From Actinomycetota bacterium (lineage in GTDB: Bacteria; Actinomycetota; Acidimicrobiia; Acidimicrobiales; Ilumatobacteraceae): 64,000 nt of DNA. The notes beneath the pieces were generated by a model. That model made no database searches. It saw only the letters and a list, made by a program, of their open reading frames with translations, and was not told the DNA's origin. The stretch spans positions 248,001 through 312,000 of the forward strand of contig CP064997.1 of assembly GCA_016700055.1 (NCBI GenBank). The letters run 5' to 3'. Positions 28,042-35,902 of the stretch are shown here, one piece after another (position 1 is the stretch's first letter; every line of letters begins with the position of its first letter). Position numbers and translations under genes: made by a program.

Positions 28042-28455
28042 TCAGCTGGTTCCCGGAGCGCAGACCTCGAGCTCCATCCCATCGACGTCGCGGAAGAACA
28101 GCGACCACTCGTTGCCGAGGCGCTGAATCTCGCCGACCTCGGCACCGGCGTCGACGAGGCGCTCCCTGGCCGCCTCCAACTCGGCGAAGGATCCCACCTG
28201 GAGCGCGAAGTGGTCGATCGCGCCGCGCCCGCCCTGGCGGCGGCGCTCGCCGAGGATCTCTTCCTCGCTCGCGACCTCGAAGACGTTCAGCGCCGCCCCA
28301 CCGCCGAGGTCGAGGATGAACATGCGTGGGTGCTCGGACGTGGCGTCCATCCGAAACGTGACCTCGGCGCCGAACGCTCGGCGGTAGAACTCGGCGTGGC
28401 GGTCGAGATCGGTGGTGAGTGTCGCCACGTGGTTGAACCCGGTCGTGATCGGCAT
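28042..28455 (-). CDS. VOC superfamily protein, end of the stress-module operon
   Basis: 137 residues with a glyoxalase-like beta-alpha-beta3 repeat: FNHVATLTTDLDRHAEFYRRAFGAE at the N-terminus, IDHFALQVGSFAELEAARERLV in the middle, and FFRDVDGMELEVCAPG at the end. Possible metal-binding His and Glu residues are present but no specific enzyme can be named. It begins 1 nt after the RsbW-like stop, so it probably belongs to the csbD-STAS-RsbW transcription unit; no functional link is obvious. Confidence 0.78.
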   Translation of the reverse strand: MPITTGFNHVATLTTDLDRHAEFYRRAFGAEVTFRMDATSEHPRMFILDLGGGAALNVFEVASEEEILGERRRQGGRGAIDHFALQVGSFAELEAARERLVDAGAEVGEIQRLGNEWSLFFRDVDGMELEVCAPGTS

Positions 28456-28456
28456 C

Positions 28457-28868
28457 TCAACTACCCGTAAACGATGCAGTAACGGTCGTCTGGGTCCCCG
28501 TGCGCGCCACCTCGACAGCGCTGGCGAGGGCCTTCACGATGCCGAGCCCCCGCCCGACCAGGGCATCGGGGCCGGCGAGGTTCCACTCTGCCGGCTCGGC
28601 CACTCCGTCGCCTTCTGCGGTGACCGCGATCGACAGCTCACCCCCGTCGTACGCGACGGCGACGACCACTTCGTCTCCCTGGCCGTGTTCGACCGCATTC
28701 GTGGCCAGCTCACTGACGACGAGCTCGGCCGACGCGACGTCGATGCCCGAGGGGGGCGTGACTGCGCAGGAAGCTCGTGACCAGCCGCCGCGCAGCAGCG
28801 ATGGAGTCGGTTCGCGACGCCAAGGTGAGCGTCGCAGATCCTGTGGCTCCGGCGGCGGTGGCAGGCAT
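28457..28868 (-). pseudogene. RsbW-like anti-sigma/serine kinase with an apparent 1-nt frameshift
   Basis: The ATG at 28868 opens MPATAAGATGSATLTLASRT and continues with DSIAAARRLVTSFLRSHAP, the standard N-terminal half of an actinobacterial RsbW-like ATPase. The rest (SGIDVASAELVVSELATNAV and the G-box VGRGLGIVKALA) lies in another frame. Removing one base from the six-G run at 28751-28756 joins the two into a normal protein of about 137 residues. The N box ELATNAVEHG is intact. It sits 4 nt after the STAS antagonist stop, the expected partner-switching pair. It is either a real null/phase-variable allele or a sequencing error in a homopolymer; the sequence alone cannot decide. Confidence 0.75.
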
Positions 28869-28872
28869 GATT

Positions 28873-29184
28873 TCACCCGTCGATGTTCAAGTGGTTGGCC
28901 AGGCCGCTGATCTCGAACAGCCGCCGCACGGCGGTGGCCGGGTTGCGCAGCAACAGCCGGGTGCCGGCGGCCTTCGTGCGCTGGTCGGCGTCGACCATCA
29001 CGCGCAGCCCGCTCGAATCCATGAACTCGACCCCGGCGAGGTCGACGACCACATCGGACTCGCCCGTGAGCAGCTCGGAGAGCCCCTCGGACAGGCGTGG
29101 TGCGGTGTGGGCGTCGACCTCCCCAGACAGGGCGAGGCCACCGTCGATGACGGTGATCTCCAGACGCGTGGGCGAGTCAGGCAT
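28873..29184 (-). CDS. STAS-domain anti-anti-sigma factor (RsbV-like)
   Basis: A 103-residue single STAS domain. The phosphorylatable serine lies in FMDSSGLRVMVDADQ (about residues 55-69); when unphosphorylated such proteins bind an RsbW kinase and free the sigma factor. ATG 29184 is preferred to longer starts because it gives the usual short N-terminus before LEITVIDGGLALSGEVDAHT. It is the gene between csbD and the RsbW-like gene, all on the minus strand, and downstream of a SpoIIE-type phosphatase that is the likely activating enzyme. Confidence 0.88.
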   Translation of the reverse strand: MPDSPTRLEITVIDGGLALSGEVDAHTAPRLSEGLSELLTGESDVVVDLAGVEFMDSSGLRVMVDADQRTKAAGTRLLLRNPATAVRRLFEISGLANHLNIDG

Positions 29185-29236
29185 GGCCGAGAGGTTATCC
29201 CCGGACGTGCCCGCCATTGCCTCCACGCGGGGTCGC

Positions 29237-29440
29237 TCAGTCCCGCCGAGTGGTGTCGGAAACCTTGTCCTTCACCCAGTCGACGGCGTCTTCGACCTTT
29301 TCGCGGGCGTCGCCGAGCTCTTCTTTGATCTTCGCGCCCATCTGGTCGAGCTTGCCTTCACGCTCCAGATCCTCGTCGCCGGTCACTACACCTGCGGCCT
29401 CTTTGGCGCGACCCTTGGCATCGTCGAACTTCTCTCCCAT
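29237..29440 (-). CDS. CsbD family general stress protein
   Basis: 67 residues, highly charged, with the CsbD signature FDDAKGRAKEAAGVVTGDED and EGKLDQ. CsbD is a SigB-controlled stress protein in Bacillus; its molecular role is unknown. The ribosome-binding site AAGGAAG precedes ATG 29440. A GTTT-N16-GGGTAA promoter lies 34 bp upstream, matching the SigF/SigB consensus. It is the first gene of a unit with STAS and RsbW-like genes, so the antagonist is likely induced by the sigma factor it helps release. Confidence 0.9.
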   Translation of the reverse strand: MGEKFDDAKGRAKEAAGVVTGDEDLEREGKLDQMGAKIKEELGDAREKVEDAVDWVKDKVSDTTRRD

Positions 29441-29473
29441 GGCACTTCCTTTCGATCGGTGTCGAACCCCGGG

Positions 29474-29499
29474 TTACCCCGGCCCGTTCGCCGTCAAAC
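29474..29499 (-). promoter_or_regulatory. Candidate SigF/SigB-type promoter of csbD-STAS-rsbW
   Basis: Read on the minus strand: GTTT (29499-29496), 16 nt, GGGTAA (29479-29474). The -35 overlaps the stop codon of the upstream phosphatase gene. It has the same spacing and hexamers as the sites upstream of the GPGG peptide and ku. Confidence 0.65.
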
Positions 29500-32169
29500 C
29501 GACACCACCACGAGCGCGACGTCGTCCTCGGTGGCGTGGCCGCCGATGCACTGCGCGAGCAGGTGGTCGGCGATCGCCTCGACGTCGTCGCTGTCCGCGC
29601 TGGCGAGCGCTGCGGCGAGCCGGTCGATGCCGACGTCGATGCTCTCGCCGCGCCGCTCGACGAGTCCGTCGGTGTAGAGCACGATCACCGACCCTCCGAC
29701 GAGTGCAGCGCTGGCCGAGCGAGCGCTCGGGTCGTCACCGTCCACCCCGATCGGGGGCACGGTCGACGCGTCGAGACGCGCCACGCCGCCGCCGGGCGCG
29801 CGCAGGAGGGTCGGCGGATGCCCGGCATGCAGGTAGTGCACGGCTGTCCGGTCGGGGTCGACGACGACCAGCGCCGCGGTCGCCATGCGCAGGTATGGAG
29901 AGTGGCTGTGGGTGACGATCCTCGTCGATCGGCGTGCGGCCTCGGCGAGATCGCTCTGCTGGAGCAGCACCGCGGAGACGGCGGTGCGGATCTCGGTCAT
30001 GTCCGCGACGGCCTCCACTCCGTGCCCGACGACATCACCGACGACAAACGCCGTCGATCCGCCGGCCAGCTCGAGCACGTCGTACCAATCGCCTCCGATG
30101 CCAACCGTGGTGGAGGCTGGGATGTAGCGCGCGGCGACGTCTATGCCGGCGATCTCGGGTGGCTCGGCAAGCAGGCGCCGCTGGAGGTGGACGACCAGCT
30201 CGTGGTCGCGTTCGTACAAGATGGCCCGGTCGAGCGTCTGGGCGACGAGGTCGCTCACGGCGGTGATGCGGCCCGGCTCGGTGCGCAGGACGCGCTGGTG
30301 CCGTTCGGCGAACCCGAACGCGATGACCCCGAGCACTTCGGAGCGGATGTCGCGCAGTGGGCGGGCGACGACCTGTTGGGTCTCCGTGCCGAACAGCATG
30401 TTCAGCTCCGAGTCGGTGCCCACCCAGGCCTGCGACCCGACGACTATCGGACTGCCCTCGCGCATCGCCCGCATGAAAGCGCCGTCGGGGTCGACCGTGA
30501 CGTGGATGGGGTCGGTCGGGGCGCCCTCGCCGCTCTCGCGCCTGACGACCAGCTCGTTGCCCGTCGGATCGAGCAGGCCGAACACGGCGACCTCGGCCGC
30601 GGTCGCCTCCCGGGCGTGGCGGAGCACAGCCGCCGTGATCTGCTCCGTCGTCGACGCGACGGAGAGGTCTCGCCCGAGGTTGGACAGCGCCGCCGCGCTC
30701 GCCCTGCGCGCCTCTTGGACGTCGGCACGGGTGAGGCCCTGCCGGCAGAGCACCGCAGTCGCGGCGACGGAGTTGCGCACCGACTCGGTGAGCTGAGTCG
30801 ACGCGCGCCATCCCCACGCGATGACCGCTGGCCTGCTCGCGAGCGGTGACTCGAGCGGCGCCGCGGCGACGGTGCGGAAGCCACGTGCGGCCAAGCTCCG
30901 CGCCAGCGGATCGCCACGACGGGTCGTGTCGGCGATGTAGACCTCCGTGCCCGCGGTGATCACCGCGGCGACGAGCTCCGGGTCGGCCAGCTCGGCGCTT
31001 TCGGTGTCGGCGTCGGTCGTCACCAGCTCTACCAGGTCGGCGCGAAGTCCCCGCCCAGCGTGCGCGCAGGCGGTCTCGGCGAGTTCCGAACGCGTGCTGG
31101 CCCCGGCCAGCTGCTCGCTCAGCACACCGAGCAGCCGCACGCTCTCCGCCGACTCGCGCAGCTCCCTGGTGCGGCGCCCGAGACGCCGCAAGAACACCCC
31201 CACCGCGGCCGCCACGGCGATCGTGGACGCGAGAGCCACCATTACAGGGATCAAGTGCGCCGAGCCGAGGCTCGCCGTGACGGTCCAACGTCGACCGCCG
31301 GCGGTGACGTCCGCGGAGTGACCGCCATCTGGAGGCGGCGTCGACGCGGCGAGCAGCGAGCCCCCGTCGAGCACCTCGAACCGAGTGTCGCGCGGGAGCT
31401 GACTGGTCAAGCCCTCGGCGATGAACTGCGCGCTCACCGCGGTCACCAAGTAGGCGACCGGCTCGCTGCCCGGCGTCGGATCGAGCCCGTACAGCGGGTT
31501 GGCCACGAAGAACCCCTGCTCCCCGAGCGGCTGGATGGCCACGGGCGGCGAGAAGCGCGGCTCCCCGGCCGCTGCGGACGCCCTTGCCGCGGCGATGCGC
31601 TGCGGATCGGAGTTGACGTCCATGCCGACCAGATTGGCGGTCGACTCGTTGTCCGGCTCCACCCACCGCACGGCCATGTATTCGTCGTGGCGCCCGGCCA
31701 CCACGAGCTCGTCGTTCGCCGTCACTTCGACGATCGGCCCGCCGATGTCGCTCTCGAACTCGGCCCGTTCGGCGTGGGGGACGGGCACGACGTAGGCGAT
31801 CCGTTCGACGGGGGTGGAGACCACCACGCCCGCGGCGAAGCGGCGGAACGCCGACTCCTGCAGCGGCGAATTGGGATCGGCGAGCACCTGAGCGCCGGAG
31901 AGACCGGCGTTGACCGACGTCGCCATGGACTCCACCGCCTCGGCGGCCCGTGCTGCGAGGGTCTGCTCACGCCTGCTGGCGGCATCGAGCTCGTACTGGA
32001 GCAGGATCGCGCAGATCACGAGGCCGAGCACCAGGATCGCCGTGACGATGCCGGCGACGGCCCGCCGCCCGAGCACGTCTATCCGGCCCGCGCGGGGGCC
32101 CGGAGGCGAACTCACCGACTGCACGGGCGTTGTTCTAGCGGAAGCGCGAGCCGACGCGGTTTGGAGCAT
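29494..32169 (-). CDS. CHASE-GAF-SpoIIE membrane phosphatase (RsbU-like)
   Basis: 891 residues. TM1 about 36-60, an extracytoplasmic CHASE-like sensor about 75-280, TM2 about 300-322, two GAF-like domains (about 345-480 and 500-650), and a C-terminal PP2C/SpoIIE domain from about 675 with GGDWYD, GDVVGHG, LYTDGLVE and EDDVALVVV carrying the metal aspartates. Such enzymes dephosphorylate STAS antagonists to free a stress sigma factor. The next genes downstream are csbD, the STAS antagonist and an RsbW-like kinase, so the substrate is probably that STAS protein. The ligand of the CHASE domain is unknown. It is divergent from a small GPGG-motif membrane protein. Confidence 0.9.
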   Translation of the reverse strand: MLQTASARASARTTPVQSVSSPPGPRAGRIDVLGRRAVAGIVTAILVLGLVICAILLQYELDAASRREQTLAARAAEAVESMATSVNAGLSGAQVLADPNSPLQESAFRRFAAGVVVSTPVERIAYVVPVPHAERAEFESDIGGPIVEVTANDELVVAGRHDEYMAVRWVEPDNESTANLVGMDVNSDPQRIAAARASAAAGEPRFSPPVAIQPLGEQGFFVANPLYGLDPTPGSEPVAYLVTAVSAQFIAEGLTSQLPRDTRFEVLDGGSLLAASTPPPDGGHSADVTAGGRRWTVTASLGSAHLIPVMVALASTIAVAAAVGVFLRRLGRRTRELRESAESVRLLGVLSEQLAGASTRSELAETACAHAGRGLRADLVELVTTDADTESAELADPELVAAVITAGTEVYIADTTRRGDPLARSLAARGFRTVAAAPLESPLASRPAVIAWGWRASTQLTESVRNSVAATAVLCRQGLTRADVQEARRASAAALSNLGRDLSVASTTEQITAAVLRHAREATAAEVAVFGLLDPTGNELVVRRESGEGAPTDPIHVTVDPDGAFMRAMREGSPIVVGSQAWVGTDSELNMLFGTETQQVVARPLRDIRSEVLGVIAFGFAERHQRVLRTEPGRITAVSDLVAQTLDRAILYERDHELVVHLQRRLLAEPPEIAGIDVAARYIPASTTVGIGGDWYDVLELAGGSTAFVVGDVVGHGVEAVADMTEIRTAVSAVLLQQSDLAEAARRSTRIVTHSHSPYLRMATAALVVVDPDRTAVHYLHAGHPPTLLRAPGGGVARLDASTVPPIGVDGDDPSARSASAALVGGSVIVLYTDGLVERRGESIDVGIDRLAAALASADSDDVEAIADHLLAQCIGGHATEDDVALVVVSV

Positions 32170-32184
32170 TCCACCGTGGGGTAC
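32159..32184 (+). promoter_or_regulatory. Candidate SigF/SigB-type promoter of the GPGG peptide gene
   Basis: GTTT (32159-32162), 16 nt, GGGTAC (32179-32184), 38 bp before the ATG at 32223. The -35 lies within the first codons of the divergent phosphatase gene. A strong AAGGAGATGG ribosome-binding site follows downstream. Confidence 0.65.
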
Positions 32185-32222
32185 GGAGGGCCCACAACTC
32201 GACCTTTCGAAGGAGATGGAAG

Positions 32223-32366
32223 ATGGAACTCGTACTTTGGCTCATCGCAGTGGTGCTGGTGATCGCGGGCATCTTGGCCCTCGTGCGCAAGGAGTTCGCG
32301 TGGGGCGCCGTGCTCATCGTCGTCGGACTGCTCGTCGGCCCCGGCGGTGTGAGCGTCTTCAGTTGA
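32223..32366 (+). CDS. GPGG-motif small membrane protein
   Basis: A 47-residue protein, easily missed because of its size. It has two hydrophobic helices, MELVLWLIAVVLVIAGILAL and AVLIVVGLLVG, separated by the basic turn VRKEFAWG, and ends GPGGVSVFS, the motif that names this small family. A clear AAGGAGATGG ribosome-binding site lies upstream, and a GTTT-N16-GGGTAC promoter precedes that. Function is unknown; expression under a stress sigma factor and position next to a CHASE-SpoIIE phosphatase suggest a membrane stress role (inference). Confidence 0.8.
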   Translation: MELVLWLIAVVLVIAGILALVRKEFAWGAVLIVVGLLVGPGGVSVFS

Positions 32367-32394
32367 ACGAAGGCTCGGGACTACTTTCCCCCCG

Positions 32395-33315
32395 GTGACG
32401 ACGTGGCCCGTGCTGCCGATGAAGGCGCGCAGCGGGCAGTTGCCTCTCGGGGAGGACTGGGTCTACGAGCCGAAATGGGACGGGCACCGTCTGCTCGTCA
32501 GAGTGCGCGGTGATCGCATCGACGCGATCAGCTCCACCGGCAAGCCGCGCACGCTGGAACGGTGGCCCTGGCTCGGCGAGCTCGTCGCCATCGACGCCGA
32601 AGACACGGTGCTCGACGGAGAGGTCGTCGCGTACGACGAGTCGGGGGCCCACCGCTTCCAGCTCGTCGGCCGCGGTGACCGCCCCCACTCCTTCGTCGTG
32701 TTCGACGTCCTCACGCACGTCGGCGCCGACTTGTTCGCGGTGCCGTGGTCCGATCGCCGCAGTCTGCTGGAGTCGATCGTTCGCCCCGCGGTGGCATCGC
32801 ACGTCTCGCTGACCCCGGTCACCACCGATGCCGAAGCGATCGTTCGCGTAACCCGCGAGGCCGGCATGGAGGGCATCGTCGCCAAGCGAGCGCAGTCGCC
32901 TTACCAGCCGGGGTTGCGCTCCACCGCGTGGCGCAAGGTGAAGCACCGGCGCGTGCAGGAGCTGGTGGTCGGTGGCTGGTTGGTGGGCGAGGGCACGCGA
33001 GCAGCGACGTTCGGCTCGCTGCTGCTCGGCGTCCACGACGACGAGGGCCGGTTGCGCTTCGCCGGCGCGGTGGGCACCGGCTTCGACGACCGCTCGCTGC
33101 GCGAGCTCTCGACCGCCTTACGCACGCTCGCGGTGCCCGAGTGTCCGTTCGACCCCCCGCCGGCCCTCGCCCGCGGCCGGGCGCGCTGGGTGAGACCGGA
33201 GCTCGTCGTTCAGGTGGCCTTTGGCGAGTGGACGCTCGACGGCATGCTCCGCCACCCTGTGTACCTCGGGTTGCGCGACGACCGCTCGCCGGCGGACGTC
33301 GTGCGAGAGCCCTGA
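32395..33315 (+). CDS. ATP-dependent DNA ligase (LigC / LigD ligase-domain type)
   Basis: 306 residues. Motif I EPKWDGHR carries the adenylated lysine (about residue 27). Further ligase motifs are STGKPRTLERWP, LDGEVVAYD, GMEGIVAKRAQSPYQPG and WRKVKHRR. A C-terminal OB-fold domain (about 195-290) completes the minimal ligase core. It lacks the phosphoesterase and polymerase domains, which here sit in a separate gene at 34350-35897, so the usual multidomain LigD is split. The start is GTG 32395. It is convergent with ku, leaving 5 nt between stops. A role in nonhomologous end joining is likely. Confidence 0.9.
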   Translation: MTTWPVLPMKARSGQLPLGEDWVYEPKWDGHRLLVRVRGDRIDAISSTGKPRTLERWPWLGELVAIDAEDTVLDGEVVAYDESGAHRFQLVGRGDRPHSFVVFDVLTHVGADLFAVPWSDRRSLLESIVRPAVASHVSLTPVTTDAEAIVRVTREAGMEGIVAKRAQSPYQPGLRSTAWRKVKHRRVQELVVGGWLVGEGTRAATFGSLLLGVHDDEGRLRFAGAVGTGFDDRSLRELSTALRTLAVPECPFDPPPALARGRARWVRPELVVQVAFGEWTLDGMLRHPVYLGLRDDRSPADVVREP

Positions 33316-33320
33316 GCGCG

Positions 33321-34280
33321 CTACGCGCTCTTGCGCACCCGCTTTGCAGCTGGTGCAGCGGAGCTGGCGGTCTTGGCCGCCTTCTTCGGCCTCTCGGCTG
33401 CCTTCGTCGCCCGGGGCTTGGCCGCCCGGGCGGGCTTGGCGGCCCCACTCGGCTTCGCTGCGCGCTTGGAGGCCGGACGAGCGGCGGGGTGACGGCCCTT
33501 GGCCGCTTCCGCCTCACGCAGGCTCGCCTCGAGCGCCGCGGCGAGATCGATCACCGTCGCCCGGGCAGGAGCCTCGACGAGCGGTTCGGCCTTGCGCCCC
33601 GAGGCCTTGCTCTCGATCAGGCGCTCCACGGCTGCTCGGTACTCGTCCACGTACTGGTCGGGCTGGAAGTCCTCGCTGAGCGCCTCGACGAGGGAGCGAG
33701 CCATGGTCAGCTCCTTGGCGGACACCTCGACGCCGTCGAGTTGGTCGAACTCGTCGACGCTGCCGACGTCGACAAGCTCGTCGGGGAACACGAGCGTCGA
33801 CAAGGTGAGGTGCTCGCCGTCGGAGCGCACGGCGGCGAGGTACTCCTTCTGGCGCATCACGAACCGCCCGATGCCCACGCGCTCGGAGCCCTCGAGCGCG
33901 GCAGCCAGCAGCGCGTACGGCTTCGCGACCTTGTCGGGCACCACGAAGTACGACGAGTCGAACATCGTCGGGTCCACGTCGGCCGCGGGAACGAACGTCT
34001 CCAGCGCGATCTGCTTGGAGCGCACGGGGGCCAACGGTTCGAGGTCGTCCTCGGTGAGCACGACGTAGTTGTCGCCACCGACGTCGTACCCCTTCACGAT
34101 GCGCTCCGGCGGAACCTCCTCGCCCGTGGCCTCGCTGACCTTGCGGTAGCGGATGCGCGCGAGGGTGTCTCTCTCGAGCTGATTGAACGAGATGCTCTTG
34201 CGGCGGACCGCTGGCACGAGTCTCACCGGGATTGAGACCATCCCGAACGAGATCGAGCCGGTCCAGGCTGGACGGGCCAT
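33321..34280 (-). CDS. ku: Ku protein (NHEJ DNA-end binding)
   Basis: 319 residues. The Ku core (about 1-255) opens MARPAWTGSISFGMVSIPVRL and contains VKGYDVGGDNYVVLTEDDL and DYRAAVERLIESK-like segments. It forms a ring on broken ends and recruits LigD. The C-terminal 65 residues are a Lys/Ala/Pro-rich tail of AAKP-type repeats, like those of some mycobacterial and streptomycete Ku proteins that add DNA affinity. It follows the LigD polymerase/phosphoesterase gene on the same strand, but a separate SigF-like promoter in the 69-bp gap would allow stress induction; the -10 is 8 nt from the ATG, which suggests a leaderless mRNA. Confidence 0.94.
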   Translation of the reverse strand: MARPAWTGSISFGMVSIPVRLVPAVRRKSISFNQLERDTLARIRYRKVSEATGEEVPPERIVKGYDVGGDNYVVLTEDDLEPLAPVRSKQIALETFVPAADVDPTMFDSSYFVVPDKVAKPYALLAAALEGSERVGIGRFVMRQKEYLAAVRSDGEHLTLSTLVFPDELVDVGSVDEFDQLDGVEVSAKELTMARSLVEALSEDFQPDQYVDEYRAAVERLIESKASGRKAEPLVEAPARATVIDLAAALEASLREAEAAKGRHPAARPASKRAAKPSGAAKPARAAKPRATKAAERPKKAAKTASSAAPAAKRVRKSA

Positions 34281-34288
34281 GGCGTTGC

Positions 34289-34315
34289 TTACCCCTCGCG
34301 CTCTTTGATCGAAAC
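34289..34315 (-). promoter_or_regulatory. Candidate SigF/SigB-type promoter of ku
   Basis: Read on the minus strand: GTTT (34315-34312), 17 nt, GGGTAA (34294-34289). The ku ATG begins 8 nt after the -10. It lies in the only gap between ligD-pol and ku. Confidence 0.6.
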
Positions 34316-34349
34316 GGCGTCGGAAGGACAGAAAAACGACAGGAGGGCT

Positions 34350-35897
34350 CTAGAGCGCAGGTAGATCTTGCTCTATTCCGACAAGTGACGTAAAGGGGTC
34401 GCCGATCTCGGCCAGCCGCCGCGGCACGTCGGCGATGGTCCAGCGATCCGGGCGCAGCTGCGGATCGTCGAGCTCTTCCCACGTGATCGGCACCGAGACC
34501 GGGCCGCCGGGAGCGGGGCGCATGCTGTAGGGCGCGACGAGTGTCTTCGACAGCGCGTTCTGCGTGTAGTCCAGCCGGGCCCGCCCCGAGCGGTCTTGCT
34601 TGGCCCACCGCCAGCTCACCAGCTCGGGCACCGTCGCCCCGACCGTGCGCGACAGCGCTTCCACGAAATCGCTGGTCTCCGTGAAGGTCGTGCCCCGGCG
34701 CACCGGGATCCACACCTGGATGCCGCGCTGGCCGGTCACCTTCGGTTGGGCGACGAGGCCGAGGTGGGCGACGGCGGTGCGGAAGAGCTTGGCGAGCACG
34801 AGGGTCTCGTCCCACTTCGTCGAAGGACCGGGATCGATGTCGACCAGCGCGTACGAAGGGTGCTCCGGGTCGGCGGCGGTGCTGGTCCACGGGTGCAGCT
34901 CCACACCGGCGAAGTTCGCGGCCCACACGAGCGACGGCACACCGTCGGCGACGAGGTAGTGCCGGGTGGTGCCGGCCGAGGCGAGCGGGTTGGACCAGCG
35001 CCGCACCCACGCCGGCGCGTGGGCGGGCACCGCCTTGTGCCAGAACCCGCCCTTGAGGACGCCATCCGGGAAGCGGTGCAGGTTGAGCGGGCGACCGGCG
35101 AGGTAGGGCGTCATCCACGGCCCGACGGTCGCGTAGTAGCGAACGATGTCGCGCTTGCAGATCGGTTCGCCGCCGCTGCGCGCGGGAACGAGCACCTTGT
35201 CGAGGTTCGTCAGCGCGATCGACCGGCCGGCCACCTCCCATGTGCCGTTCGCGCCGAGTGCTTCGAGCGCGGTGAGCTCGTCTGCCGTCGGCGCCTGCCA
35301 GCGCCCTGGTCGCCCTGCGCGGACGTCGTCGTTCGTGCGCCCGCTCAACACCGACGTCGGGTGGTCCTCGGCGCGCCAGCCCGGCACGGCGGCCTCGTCA
35401 CGCTTCTTGATCAGCAGCCACTGATCGTCGCCGGTGCGCACGATCACGAAGCGGCCAGCGAGCTTCGTGCCGTGCAGCGCGAACTTCAGTTCGCCCGCAT
35501 GCAGCGCAACGGCCGGATCGGCGGCGCGCTCCTCGGTCGGATCGGGCTCCCACCACCCGTCGTCCCAGACGACGACGTCGCCCTTGCCGTACCCCTCGGG
35601 GATGACGCCTTCGAACCACCCGTAGTCGAGGGGATGGTCCTCGACGCGGACGGCGAGCGATCTCACCGCCGGGTCGAGGCTGGGGCCCTTCGGCACGGCC
35701 CAGCTCACGAACACACCCGCGAGCTCGAGGCGCAGGTCGTAGTGGAGTCGGCGGGCCCGGTGCCGCTGCACGACGAAGCGCAGCTTGCCGTCGTGGCGCG
35801 CCGGGACCGAGACATCGCCCCCGGGCTCGGGGGTGCGCTGCACATCGCGCTTCGCGCGGTACTCGGCGAGAGGAGTGGAGTCTTCTCGCCGGGCCAC
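34350..35897 (-). CDS. ligD: LigD phosphoesterase-polymerase protein lacking the ligase domain
   Basis: 515 residues. The N-terminal 3'-phosphoesterase module (about 35-150) has FVVQRHRARRLHYDLRLE and FEGVIPEGYGKGDVVVWDDG, with the conserved His and Asp residues. A linker follows, then the archaeo-eukaryotic-primase-type polymerase (about 220-500) with YALVDIDPGPSTKWDE (catalytic aspartates), VTGQRGIQVWIPV, and ALSKTLVAPYSMR near the end. The domain order PE-POL without a ligase is unusual compared with mycobacterial POL-PE-LIG; the ligase is encoded 1 kb away. GTG start at 35897. It fills gaps and trims 3' ends during end joining with Ku. Confidence 0.9.
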   Translation of the reverse strand: MARREDSTPLAEYRAKRDVQRTPEPGGDVSVPARHDGKLRFVVQRHRARRLHYDLRLELAGVFVSWAVPKGPSLDPAVRSLAVRVEDHPLDYGWFEGVIPEGYGKGDVVVWDDGWWEPDPTEERAADPAVALHAGELKFALHGTKLAGRFVIVRTGDDQWLLIKKRDEAAVPGWRAEDHPTSVLSGRTNDDVRAGRPGRWQAPTADELTALEALGANGTWEVAGRSIALTNLDKVLVPARSGGEPICKRDIVRYYATVGPWMTPYLAGRPLNLHRFPDGVLKGGFWHKAVPAHAPAWVRRWSNPLASAGTTRHYLVADGVPSLVWAANFAGVELHPWTSTAADPEHPSYALVDIDPGPSTKWDETLVLAKLFRTAVAHLGLVAQPKVTGQRGIQVWIPVRRGTTFTETSDFVEALSRTVGATVPELVSWRWAKQDRSGRARLDYTQNALSKTLVAPYSMRPAPGGPVSVPITWEELDDPQLRPDRWTIADVPRRLAEIGDPFTSLVGIEQDLPAL

Positions 35898-35902
35898 CGG
35901 GG

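Noticed and set aside
28456..28490. GGGTAG before the VOC gene at 28455 as another SigF promoter
   Set aside because: No GTTT at 14-17 nt; the only GTTT is directly adjacent to the -10, so the spacing is wrong.
28876..28876. GTG at 28876 as the start of the RsbW-like gene in the downstream frame
   Set aside because: It would give an N-terminus unlike any RsbW (proline/arginine-rich) and discard the conserved TLTLASRTDSIAAARRLV segment found in the other frame.
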